This document shows, piece by piece, positions 1 through 5,682 of a stretch of DNA of 5,823 nt (position 1 is its first letter; each line of letters begins with the position of its first letter). The notes below the pieces were generated by a model. It saw only the letters and a list, made by a program, of their open reading frames with translations, was not told the DNA's origin and ran no database searches. Location: NCBI GenBank assembly GCA_949296785.1, contig CASFRQ010000168.1, forward strand, positions 1-5,823. Direction: 5' to 3'. Origin of the DNA: an uncultured Alphaproteobacteria bacterium. GTDB lineage: Bacteria > Pseudomonadota > Alphaproteobacteria > CASFRQ01 > SAAU01. Position numbers and translations under genes: made by a program.

Positions 1-1518
1 CGCGATTATGATTTTGCAAAAAAGTTTAATCTGCCGATTATTCAAGTGATTGCCGGCGGGGATATTTCCGAACAGGCGTATGAAGGCGACGGCGCTTTGA
101 TGAACTCTTCTTTCCTGGACGGATTGCATGTAGCTGATTCCAAGGCGAAAATGATTGAGTGGCTGGAAGAGCATCATGTCGGTAAAAAAACGGTGAACTA
201 TAAGCTCCGCGACTGGCTGTTTTCTCGTCAGAGATATTGGGGCGAACCGTTCCCGATTTTGCATACGCAGGACGGCGGCGTGAAGGTTCTGCCTTTGGAG
301 GAGTTGCCAGTTTTGTTGCCGGATTTGGCGGAGGTATCGCCGGATTTGAATATGTTTAAGCCGACTGCGGACGGGGAACCGCCTTTGGCTCATGCCAAAG
401 AGTGGGTTAACACGAAGGATAAGGAAACCGGTCTGCCAGCGACAAGGGAACTGAACATTATGCCGCAATGGGCGGGTTCTTCCTGGTACTTCTTGCGTTT
501 CTGCGATGCGAACAATGACAATGAAGCGTGGAGCAAAGAGGCAGAAAAATACTGGATGCCGGTGGATTTGTATATCGGTGGAGCAGAGCATGCGGTGCTA
601 CATTTGCTGTATGCCCGTTTCTGGCATAAAGTGCTTTATGATGCCGGTTATGTTTCCACGATTGAGCCGTTCCAAAAACTGTTTAACCAGGGAATGATTT
701 TAGCGTATTCTTACAAAGACGCCAACGGCAAGTACTATTATCCGGAACAGGTGGAAAGGAAAGGAGACGCCTGGTTTGTCAAAGAAACCGGCACACAGGT
801 TTTCACTCAGATTGAGAAAATGAGCAAGTCCCGTTACAATGTTGTGAATCCGGATGATGTCATTCGCGATTATGGCGCGGACACGATGCGCGTTTATGAG
901 ATGTTTATGGGACCGGTAGATAAGGATAAGCCTTGGACGAGCGAGGGTATCAACGGTGCTTATCGTTTTTTGAAGCGGTTGTATAACTTCTTCTTTGAAG
1001 AGGAAGGGGAAGGGCTGAATCATCGTTTCGTGGAACAGGGCGGGGACGAGGCGGCCTTAAAAGAGCTGCACAAAACCATTAAAGGCATCAGCTTTGACAT
1101 TGAAAATTTTTCCTTTAACACCTGCATCGCCAAGATGATGGAATTTATGAACGCAACGGCTAAGATTGAAAAGATGGATAAGGTCGTGGCGGAAGATTTT
1201 GTTAAACTGACGGCTCCGTTTACGCCGCATTTGGCGGAAGAAGTATGGCAGGCTTTAGGTCATAAAGATTCTATTGCCTATGAGCCGTGGCCGGCGTATG
1301 ACGAAAAATATTTAGCTAAGGATACTGTTTTAATTCCCGTTCAGGTGATGGGAAAGAAAAGGGCCGTGGTGGAAGTGCCGCTTGACAGCGACGAGCAGAC
1401 GGTTTTGGCCGCGGCAAAGGGGCAAAGTGCCAAGTTGTCATCGGATTTGGAAACTTTCGGTATGGCGAAGATGATTTATGTTAAAAACAAGATTTTAAAT
1501 ATTGTTTTGAAAAAATAA
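1..1518 (+). CDS. leuS: Leucyl-tRNA synthetase, C-terminal part (5' end outside window)
   Basis: Class I aminoacyl-tRNA synthetase that charges tRNA-Leu with leucine in the cytoplasm. The frame is open from base 1, so the true start lies upstream; the GTG at 46 is internal. About 505 codons remain of a protein usually 800-870 long. The first codons read RDYDFAKKFNLPI, the end of the CP1 editing domain; the second residue matches the conserved editing-site aspartate. Then follow LRDWLFSRQRYWGEPFPI (partial-protein residues 69-86), MPQWAGSSWYFLRF (154-167), DLYIGGAEHAVLHLLYARF (189-207), a short leucine-specific insert, the ATP-binding KMSKS loop (273-277, bases 817-831), the anticodon-binding helical domain with APFTPHLAEEVW (405-416) and the small C-terminal tRNA-binding domain. 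No frameshift or missing motif is seen. The stop is followed by a terminator, so leuS ends its transcript; the lptE/holA genes often found after leuS in proteobacteria are absent. The wording VYEMFMGPVDKDKPW looks unlike typical alphaproteobacterial LeuRS. Confidence 0.97.
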   Translation, partial: RDYDFAKKFNLPIIQVIAGGDISEQAYEGDGALMNSSFLDGLHVADSKAKMIEWLEEHHVGKKTVNYKLRDWLFSRQRYWGEPFPILHTQDGGVKVLPLEELPVLLPDLAEVSPDLNMFKPTADGEPPLAHAKEWVNTKDKETGLPATRELNIMPQWAGSSWYFLRFCDANNDNEAWSKEAEKYWMPVDLYIGGAEHAVLHLLYARFWHKVLYDAGYVSTIEPFQKLFNQGMILAYSYKDANGKYYYPEQVERKGDAWFVKETGTQVFTQIEKMSKSRYNVVNPDDVIRDYGADTMRVYEMFMGPVDKDKPWTSEGINGAYRFLKRLYNFFFEEEGEGLNHRFVEQGGDEAALKELHKTIKGISFDIENFSFNTCIAKMMEFMNATAKIEKMDKVVAEDFVKLTAPFTPHLAEEVWQALGHKDSIAYEPWPAYDEKYLAKDTVLIPVQVMGKKRAVVEVPLDSDEQTVLAAAKGQSAKLSSDLETFGMAKMIYVKNKILNIVLKK

Positions 1519-1546
1519 TCTATGTTTTGAACTTTCATCTGATAAG

Positions 1547-1575
1547 AAAAGGCGGCCTCTGACGGCTGCCTTTTT
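1547..1575 (+). terminator. Intrinsic terminator of leuS
   Basis: AAAAGGCGGCC pairs with GGCTGCCTTTT around a 6-base loop (TCTGAC), with a single G-U wobble in an 11-bp stem, and runs directly into T residues. It lies 29 bases after the leuS stop codon. Confidence 0.85.
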
Positions 1576-1667
1576 GAATTATATTGGAATTATGGATTTG
1601 AATCATTTCTTGATGAAATAAACGAAGGGGCTATTTAAAAAGTTTTCCGTATTATCGCAACGGTTTT

Positions 1668-1696
1668 TTGATTCCGGGACGAAGAAAGTTTATAAA
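1668..1696 (+). promoter_or_regulatory. Candidate sigma70-type promoter in the leuS-uvrD gap
   Basis: TTGATT (1668-1673) and TATAAA (1691-1696) are separated by exactly 17 bases, a 4/6 plus 5/6 match to the housekeeping consensus. Transcription would start near 1703. No convincing protein follows, but a terminator-like hairpin ends at 2168. In AT-rich DNA such pairs arise by chance, so this is only a candidate. Confidence 0.35.
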
Positions 1697-1744
1697 AGTC
1701 TTGCGGCGTTGAAAAAAAATGTTTTGGTGCGAAAACCTTTTACT

Positions 1745-1890
1745 GTGAGTCTCTAAAGCGTTTGGCCGGTTGTTCTGTATCTTAAAAGTATTCGGCTATC
1801 TGCCGTAAGGGGCAAAAGGACTCTGCCGTCTAGCTAACGTGAGATACAAAAAGCGTTCGGTTATCTGTTCTGTGTTTTAAAAGCGCTCGT
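1745..1890. repeat. Degenerate direct repeat, period about 95 bases
   Basis: GTGAGTCTCTAAAGCG at 1745 is echoed by GTGAGATACAAAAAGCG at 1839. The following ~35 bases (from 1761 and from 1856) agree at about two thirds of positions, including TGTTCTGT and TTAAAAG, and most differences are transitions. A further internal echo is TTCGGCTATCTG (1791) against TTCGGTTATCTG (1856). This suggests an old duplication that has drifted. Chance similarity is not excluded. Confidence 0.3.
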
Positions 1891-1981
1891 AGGTCCGCGA
1901 TAAAAAATAAAGAAACTGGGTTAAAAATCTCGCCTTTTTTGAGGTAAAGGCGGTAGAAAAAAAGACTAAGCAATAAGGTTC

Positions 1982-2047
1982 GTTTCGTCCATTTATGAAA
2001 AATAAAGACAACAGGGTGGCTTTAAGGGGCAAAAGTCGGGACGAAAC
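1982..2047. repeat. Perfect 9-bp inverted repeat spanning 66 bases
   Basis: GTTTCGTCC (1982-1990) is the exact reverse complement of GGACGAAAC (2039-2047). The right arm also belongs to a local hairpin, GTCGGGAC-GAAACT-GTCCTGGAC (2035-2057, one bulged base), so the two pairings exclude each other. Confidence 0.4.
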
Positions 2048-2140
2048 TGTCCTGGACGGTGAAAATTTTGGCTTAATGATTGCTTGAGTATGATAAACCG
2101 GTCGTGTTGACATAAGAAGCGCTTGTTTGTCGCTTGATTT

Positions 2141-2168
2141 AAAAGTCCCAGTCAAAACCGGGGCTTTT
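2141..2168 (+). terminator. Terminator-like hairpin inside the leuS-uvrD gap
   Basis: AAAAGTCCC pairs with GGGGCTTTT around a 10-base loop, giving nine pairs including one wobble, with the U-rich side at the 3' end followed by ATT. The hairpin is near symmetric and could also act on the minus strand. It is not attached to any recognisable gene, which is the main hint that something untranslated is transcribed upstream. Confidence 0.5.
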
Positions 2169-2447
2169 ATTCTGGGCTTAGGCGTCTAATACACTGGCGT
2201 CAGGGGAAAGATGGAGACCGACGTTGCTTTTCTCCGTAAATTAGTCGGCTTTTGTTGTTCGTTTTATTTTCCTGTTTCCGAGGGATTCGTTCCTTCTGAA
2301 AGGGCGTGTTGCCGCGGAGTTCCTTTTTTCTTTTCTTTGTTTTTTTAGCACCAACCCGGAAAGAAGCGTCACCTCTCCCCCTTTAAGTAAAATTTTATAA
2401 AGAAAAACATTTAAAAAGGAGGAAAAGGATTATTTTCTCATCTTTTC

Positions 2448-2476
2448 TTGCGTTTTGAAGACAAATAAAGTATGCT
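2448..2476 (+). promoter_or_regulatory. Likely uvrD promoter
   Basis: TTGCGT (2448-2453) and TATGCT (2471-2476) are spaced by 17 bases. They predict a start near 2483 and a short leader of about 26 nt before the helicase ATG. Both boxes are imperfect, consistent with modest expression. No LexA-type operator (GTTC-N7-GTTC or palindromic GAAC type) is seen here. Confidence 0.45.
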
Positions 2477-2508
2477 CGCTTCAAATAAACAGGTATGGGG
2501 ATGCATAG

Positions 2509-4893
2509 ATGTCCGAAGATATTTTCTCTTTGGAGGAAACTTTTGATGCCGGCGTAAAAGAGGCTTCCGTTTCCTTGGGCGGCGCGCGGTCGCAAAATAA
2601 TTCTGTTGGTTTTGGAGAGAATGAAGGCACCCCGGAATATTTGGACGGCCTTATTAAAGATTTAAATCCGGAACAAAAAGAGGCCGTTTTGACGACCGAA
2701 GGGGCCGTGTTGGTTTTGTCAGGGGCCGGAACGGGAAAAACAAGGGTCTTGACGACCAGAACGGCTTATTTGATTTTGTCGGGCCGTTGCCGTCCGTATC
2801 AGTGTATGGCCGTTACTTTCACCAATAAAGCCGCTAGGGAAATGAAAGACAGGTTGGAGACGATGATAGGCGCCGACGCTTCGGAAGTATGGCTGGGAAC
2901 TTTCCATCGTCTGGGGTTAAAAATTCTGCGTCGGCACGCGGCGTTGGTCGGATTGTCTCCGGATTTTGTGATTTTGAATGAAGACGATCAGGAACGGTTG
3001 GCCAAACAGTTAATGCAGTCGGTCGGGTTGGATACGAAAACGCACAGTCCCCGAACTTTCTGCGATTTGGTGGATAAGTATAAAAACAAAGGCTTTTTGC
3101 CCTCTATGTTGCCCGAACGGTCGGAGGAACATTTTGCCGAAGGCCGGTTTAAGGACTTATACCAGCTGTATCAAAACCGGATGACGGCTCTTAATGCCGT
3201 TGATTTCGGCGATTTGCTGCTGCTCAGTTTTGAAATTATGAAAAATAATCCGCAGGTGGGGGCTTTATATCAAAATCAGTTTAAATATATTTTGGTGGAT
3301 GAATATCAGGATACAAATGTTATCCAGTATTTATGGCTGCGTTTTTTGGCAAGGGGGCACCACAATTTATGTTGTGTCGGCGATGATGACCAGTCCATTT
3401 ATTCTTGGCGCGGGGCGGAAATTGAAAATATTTTGAGATTTACGAAAGATTTTCCGGAGGCAAAAGTTATTCGTCTGGAAAGCAATTATCGTTCCACGGC
3501 GGCGATTTTGGGGGCGGCTTCCGGTTTGATAGCGCACAATACGGGACGGTTGGGAAAGCAGCTGCGTGTTGCCCCTTCTGGAAACAAAAACGAAGCGGAG
3601 GGAGAGAAAGTCTCTGTTCGCGGCGCCTGGAGCGGAAAGGAAGAAGCTTATCGTCTGACGGAACAGATTGAGGATGATGTGCGTCGCGGCGAACCTTTAT
3701 CTCAGATTGCGGTGTTGGTTCGCGCCAGCTTCCAAACGCGGGAATTTGAAGAGGCGTTCAGCAAAGAGGGAATTTCCTATAAAGTCATCGGCGGTTTTAA
3801 ATTCTACGAGCGTGAGGAAATCAAGGATTTTATCGCTTATTTGCGCGTTGCGGCGCAGCCGAAAGATGATTTGGCTTTGCAGAGGATTATTAACAAACCA
3901 AAACGCGGCATCGGCGCCACGACTTTAAAAACTCTGCAGGAAACGGCAATGGGGGAAGGGTGTTCCATTTATGAGGCGATTGACAAAGCGCCGCTGAAAG
4001 GAAAGACTTTGCAAACCCTGCTCTCTTTAAAAGAGCAGATAAACGCTTGGCGGGAAGCTTTAGAGCAGGAGGTGCCGCCCGGACGTTTGGCGCAAAGGAT
4101 TTTAAATGAATCCGGTTATCTTCAAATGTGGCGGGAGGAAAATTCCATAGAAGCGCAGGGACGGATAGAAAACTTAAAAGAACTTTTGAATGTCATTACT
4201 TCGGATTACGCGACTTTGGAAGCGTTCTTGGATCATGTCAGCCTGGTTATGGACACGGATGAACAGGATTCGCAGGAACATGTTTCCATTATGACCTTGC
4301 ACGGTGCAAAGGGATTGGAATTTGATGTTGTTTACCTGCCGGGTTGGGAGGAGGGGCTTTTCCCGCATCAGAAGTCTTTGGAAGAATCGGGGGAAGCTGC
4401 GTTGGAAGAAGAGCGTCGGCTGGCCTATGTCGGGCTGACGCGCGCCAAAAAGAAAGCGTGCATTTCCTTTGCGGCGAATCGTTTGGTTTACGGACAGTGG
4501 CAGAGCTCTTTGCCGTCGCGTTTTATTGAAGAAATCCCTTCGGAATTTTTGGATATCAATGTTCAGCAGGGAATCAGAAAAGATTTTTCCTCTTCCGGCG
4601 GGTACGGAGATGAAATTGACGCGGATTCCTTCTTTGATTCTTCTTTTTCAAGAGGGGGAAACAGAGGATATTTTTCAAGAGAAGGGTATCGGACAGGACA
4701 GGACGCTCCTTCTTTTTCTTCGCGTCCGGAAAAAAGCGGGGAATACAACGGTATTAAACGCGGGACGCAGATTTATCATGATATTTTTGGTTACGGGACG
4801 GTTATGGCCGTGGACGGTCCTCGGTTGGATATTTACTTTGAAGGGTTGGGGCGTAAAAAAATTATGGCGCAGTTTGTGGAGAAAGTAAAATAG
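2509..4893 (+). CDS. uvrD: ATP-dependent DNA helicase UvrD/PcrA (superfamily 1A)
   Basis: A 3'-to-5' DNA helicase for nucleotide-excision and mismatch repair and for clearing replication forks. The 794 residues hold every SF1A motif in order: Q motif LNPEQKEAV (52-60), Walker A GAGTGKT (72-78), Ia VTFTNKAAREM (102-112), Ib GTFHRLG (130-136), Walker B DEYQDTN (264-270), III GDDDQSIYSWRGA (291-303), IV RLESNYRST (322-330), V TLHGAKGLEF (596-605), VI RRLAYVGLTRAKK (636-648). A Ser/Gly/Phe-rich linker (about 690-748) leads to the Tudor-like C-terminal domain (GTQIYHDIFGYGTVMAVDG onward), which contacts RNA polymerase in relatives. Length is a little above E. coli UvrD (720) because of a ~48-residue acidic N-terminal leader, common in alphaproteobacterial forms as I recall them. 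The ATG at 2509 has GGGGA 7 bases upstream; a start nearer residue 40 cannot be excluded. No intrinsic terminator follows. PcrA and Rep are alternative names, but the C-terminal domain and wording favour UvrD. Confidence 0.95.
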   Translation: MSEDIFSLEETFDAGVKEASVSLGGARSQNNSVGFGENEGTPEYLDGLIKDLNPEQKEAVLTTEGAVLVLSGAGTGKTRVLTTRTAYLILSGRCRPYQCMAVTFTNKAAREMKDRLETMIGADASEVWLGTFHRLGLKILRRHAALVGLSPDFVILNEDDQERLAKQLMQSVGLDTKTHSPRTFCDLVDKYKNKGFLPSMLPERSEEHFAEGRFKDLYQLYQNRMTALNAVDFGDLLLLSFEIMKNNPQVGALYQNQFKYILVDEYQDTNVIQYLWLRFLARGHHNLCCVGDDDQSIYSWRGAEIENILRFTKDFPEAKVIRLESNYRSTAAILGAASGLIAHNTGRLGKQLRVAPSGNKNEAEGEKVSVRGAWSGKEEAYRLTEQIEDDVRRGEPLSQIAVLVRASFQTREFEEAFSKEGISYKVIGGFKFYEREEIKDFIAYLRVAAQPKDDLALQRIINKPKRGIGATTLKTLQETAMGEGCSIYEAIDKAPLKGKTLQTLLSLKEQINAWREALEQEVPPGRLAQRILNESGYLQMWREENSIEAQGRIENLKELLNVITSDYATLEAFLDHVSLVMDTDEQDSQEHVSIMTLHGAKGLEFDVVYLPGWEEGLFPHQKSLEESGEAALEEERRLAYVGLTRAKKKACISFAANRLVYGQWQSSLPSRFIEEIPSEFLDINVQQGIRKDFSSSGGYGDEIDADSFFDSSFSRGGNRGYFSREGYRTGQDAPSFSSRPEKSGEYNGIKRGTQIYHDIFGYGTVMAVDGPRLDIYFEGLGRKKIMAQFVEKVK

Positions 4894-4903
4894 TTAAAAA
4901 TAT

Positions 4904-4924
4904 TGTAAAAAAATATTGACATAA
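4904..4924 (+). repeat. Promoter box, copy 1 of an identical 21-base block
   Basis: The block runs TGT, seven A, TATTGACATAA, and is identical at every base to 5292-5312. It contains the -35 hexamer plus an A-rich upstream stretch resembling an UP element. It begins 11 bases after the uvrD stop. Confidence 0.85.
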
Positions 4925-4944
4925 TTTTAGCCTTCTGTTATAAA
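4916..4944 (+). promoter_or_regulatory. Strong extended -10 promoter of the 80-codon small gene
   Basis: Perfect TTGACA (4916-4921), a 17-base spacer and TATAAA (4939-4944), preceded by the extended -10 TG (4936-4937) and an A-tract upstream. This is the strongest promoter in the window. The start would fall near 4951, inside the inverted repeat at 4948-4968. Confidence 0.85.
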
Positions 4945-4947
4945 TAA

Positions 4948-4968
4948 GTTATTCCAGAAGAAAATAAC
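4948..4968. promoter_or_regulatory. Inverted repeat at the predicted transcription start
   Basis: GTTATT (4948-4953) and AATAAC (4963-4968) flank a 9-base centre. It could be an operator, or a weak 5' hairpin of the mRNA. The second small gene has no equivalent, so it is gene-specific or accidental. Confidence 0.3.
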
Positions 4969-4986
4969 CAGCTACAGGAGGTAAAC

Positions 4987-5229
4987 ATGAGCTATCTTTC
5001 TTACTTAAAAGCGCAGGATATGGTTGAGAAAGCTTTGAGAACACCGGATGCGACAGCGTCAACGATTGGGACTTCTTACGCGATGTATCGTAAAGCAGCT
5101 CGCGCCAAATTGGAGAAAAGGAAGGAGGCTTGTCGGGTGATTAACGGTATTGTTTTAACTCCTGAACAGATGAAAAATATTTTGAACAGCCCGGCTGTTT
5201 TGAAAAAGTTCGGAAAAGAAGGCAGATAG
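4987..5229 (+). CDS. Small basic protein, 80 aa, member of a local paralogous pair; function unknown
   Basis: I do not recognise the family. The gene is well supported: near-consensus promoter at 4916-4944, textbook ribosome binding site AGGAGGT (4976-4982) four bases before the ATG, and a dedicated terminator. The protein has 16 Lys/Arg against 7 Asp/Glu (about +9). It has no signal peptide or membrane segment, one Cys (49), and a predicted helical, highly charged centre (residues 34-50). The N-terminus MSYLSYLKAQDMVEKAL resembles MNYTSYAAARKAMDKAI of the protein at 5366-5668 (shared M-x-Y-x-S-Y-x-x-A and KA). ILNSPAVLKKFGK (65-77) resembles LLKNPEVAERMAK there. A small cytoplasmic nucleic-acid-binding or structural protein is possible from charge alone, but this is a guess. 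With no terminator after uvrD, some helicase transcripts may read into this gene. Confidence 0.8.
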   Translation: MSYLSYLKAQDMVEKALRTPDATASTIGTSYAMYRKAARAKLEKRKEACRVINGIVLTPEQMKNILNSPAVLKKFGKEGR

Positions 5230-5234
5230 TTTTT

Positions 5235-5274
5235 AAACACTCCTTGGGAATTTTTTCCGGAGGAGTGTTTTTTT
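5235..5274 (+). terminator. Intrinsic terminator of the 80-codon small gene
   Basis: AAACACTCCT pairs perfectly with AGGAGTGTTT (10 bp). The stem is extended by an inner GGAA/TTCC helix around TTTT and is followed by a run of seven T (5268-5274). It starts six bases after the stop codon and would also end any uvrD read-through. Confidence 0.92.
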
Positions 5275-5291
5275 ATTCGTGTATGAAAAAA

Positions 5292-5312
5292 TGTAAAAAA
5301 ATATTGACATAA
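5292..5312 (+). repeat. Promoter box, copy 2 of an identical 21-base block
   Basis: Exact copy of 4904-4924, 388 bases downstream. Similarity stops right after TTGACATAA: the spacers and -10 regions of the two promoters differ. Confidence 0.85.
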
Positions 5313-5332
5313 AACGAAAAAAAGTATATAGC
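5304..5332 (+). promoter_or_regulatory. Promoter of the 100-codon small gene
   Basis: Perfect TTGACA at 5304-5309. The -10 is either TATAGC (5327-5332, 17-base spacer) or TATATA (5325-5330, 15-base spacer). An A-tract lies just upstream. The -10 fits consensus less well than that of the first small gene, so lower output might be expected. Confidence 0.75.
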
Positions 5333-5365
5333 AGACTTATTAACAAAAAACGGAAGGAGAAAAAA

Positions 5366-5668
5366 ATGAATTATACAAGTTATGCCGCTGCTAGAAAAGC
5401 GATGGACAAAGCTATCAATGTTTGCGGAAATGAAAGAGCGTCCAGTCCTGGAACTGTTTTCCCGATTTCAGAAGGGAAGAGTGTCGGTGCGGCGGATGAT
5501 TATTATTCCGAACTGCTTAAAAACCCGGAAGTGGCCGAACGCATGGCCAAAGTTCGCGAAGCCAGAAAAGTTGCTTTTTTGAAGAGCTTGAAGGAAGAAG
5601 ATAAAAAAGTTAAGGAAGAAGATAAAAAAGTTGCTTTCTTGAAGAGCTTGAAGGAAAGAGGCCGTTAA
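5366..5668 (+). CDS. Small charged protein, 100 aa, paralogue of the 80-aa neighbour, with internal duplication; function unknown
   Basis: Family not recognised. AAGGAG (5354-5359) sits six bases before the ATG, and promoter and terminator are its own. The N-terminus (residues 1-17) and the LLKNPEVAERMAK segment (50-62) match the neighbouring 80-aa protein, separated by a different Gly/Ser/Asp-containing middle (about 21-47). The C-terminal third is very rich in Lys/Glu and probably one long helix. KVAFLKSLKE occurs twice (68-77 and 88-97), and between and overlapping these KEEDKKV occurs twice in tandem (76-89). Removing one 20-residue unit leaves 80 residues, the length of the neighbour, although the conserved segments do not sit at the same positions. 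Net charge is about +6, with one Cys (20) and no signal peptide or membrane segment. Confidence 0.8.
   Translation: MNYTSYAAARKAMDKAINVCGNERASSPGTVFPISEGKSVGAADDYYSELLKNPEVAERMAKVREARKVAFLKSLKEEDKKVKEEDKKVAFLKSLKERGR
5566..5656 (+). repeat. 60-base duplication within the 100-codon small gene
   Basis: Bases 5566-5596 recur at 5626-5656 with one difference (T5578 versus C5638, a silent change in TTT/TTC). The offset is 60 bases, so the frame is kept. Confidence 0.9.
5591..5632 (+). repeat. Perfect tandem 21-base repeat encoding KEEDKKV twice
   Basis: 5591-5611 and 5612-5632 are identical and adjacent, seven codons each. Exact identity at every base suggests recent replication slippage rather than selection on the peptide alone. 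Confidence 0.92.
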
Positions 5669-5682
5669 GAGGTTTTAAATTT

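Larger units (their letters stand above)
1703..2168 (+). ncRNA. Possible structured untranslated RNA (about 465 nt), family not recognised
   Basis: The boundaries are inferred from the promoter-like pair at 1668-1696 and the terminator-like hairpin at 2141-2168. Between them are several potential helices: 1776-1784 with 1840-1848 (9 bp, one wobble), CGGC/GCCG at 1793-1805 inside it, CGCCTTT/AAAGGCG at 1931-1952, GTTTCGTCC/GGACGAAAC at 1982-1990 and 2039-2047, and AAGCG/CGCTT at 2117-2135. It lacks the RNase P signature (GAGGAAAGTCC), a tmRNA tag or TpsiC motif, and the SRP tetraloop region, so it is none of these in recognisable form. It could equally be non-functional spacer or a decayed gene; no compensatory changes can be judged from one sequence. 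Confidence 0.22.
1576..2508. other. Gene-poor 933-base interval between leuS and uvrD
   Basis: No frame on either strand shows a convincing protein. The longest minus-strand frame (1877-2155, TTG start, no ribosome binding site) is rich in Ser, Phe and Leu and resembles no family I know. What can be seen is a promoter-like pair at 1668-1696, two 9-bp inverted repeats (1776-1848 and 1982-2047), a 7-bp hairpin (1931-1952), a terminator-like hairpin (2141-2168), degenerate direct repeats, pyrimidine-rich DNA at about 2321-2347, an orphan Shine-Dalgarno sequence at 2416-2422 and the likely uvrD promoter at 2448-2476. No tRNA T-arm and no RNase P, tmRNA or SRP RNA hallmark motif was found. Confidence 0.6.

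Noticed and set aside
46..48. GTG as the start of leuS
   Set aside because: The frame is open to base 1 and codons 1-15 encode conserved LeuRS sequence (RDYDFAKKFNLPIIQ), so the gene is truncated by the window.
700..1023. 107-codon minus-strand frame within leuS
   Set aside because: Antisense shadow of a conserved coding region containing KMSKS; no start signals.
1855..1870. LexA-like box GTTC-N8-GTTC
   Set aside because: Alphaproteobacterial LexA sites have a 7-base spacing; here it is 8, and the site is more than 600 bases from uvrD.
2107..2115. TTGACATAA matching the core of the small-gene promoter block
   Set aside because: No -10 hexamer at 15-19 bases and no flanking identity to the 21-base block; probably chance.
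1877..2155. 92-codon minus-strand frame in the gap
   Set aside because: TTG start without a ribosome binding site, biased Ser/Phe/Leu composition, no recognisable family, and it overlaps the terminator-like hairpin at 2141-2168.
1703..2168. RNase P RNA, tmRNA or SRP RNA
   Set aside because: No GAGGAAAGTCC, no TpsiC or tag sequence and no GGAA tetraloop region on either strand; isolated echoes such as GGCTTA or AGGTCCG are too short.
4469..4888. 139-codon + strand frame overlapping the uvrD 3' end
   Set aside because: Out-of-frame shadow of helicase motif VI, the linker and the Tudor-like domain, all clearly conserved in the uvrD frame.
4904..5312. CRISPR array or mobile-element terminal repeats formed by the two 21-base blocks
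   Set aside because: Only two copies 388 bases apart, each exactly at a -35 position before a gene; no transposase, target-site duplication or spacer structure.
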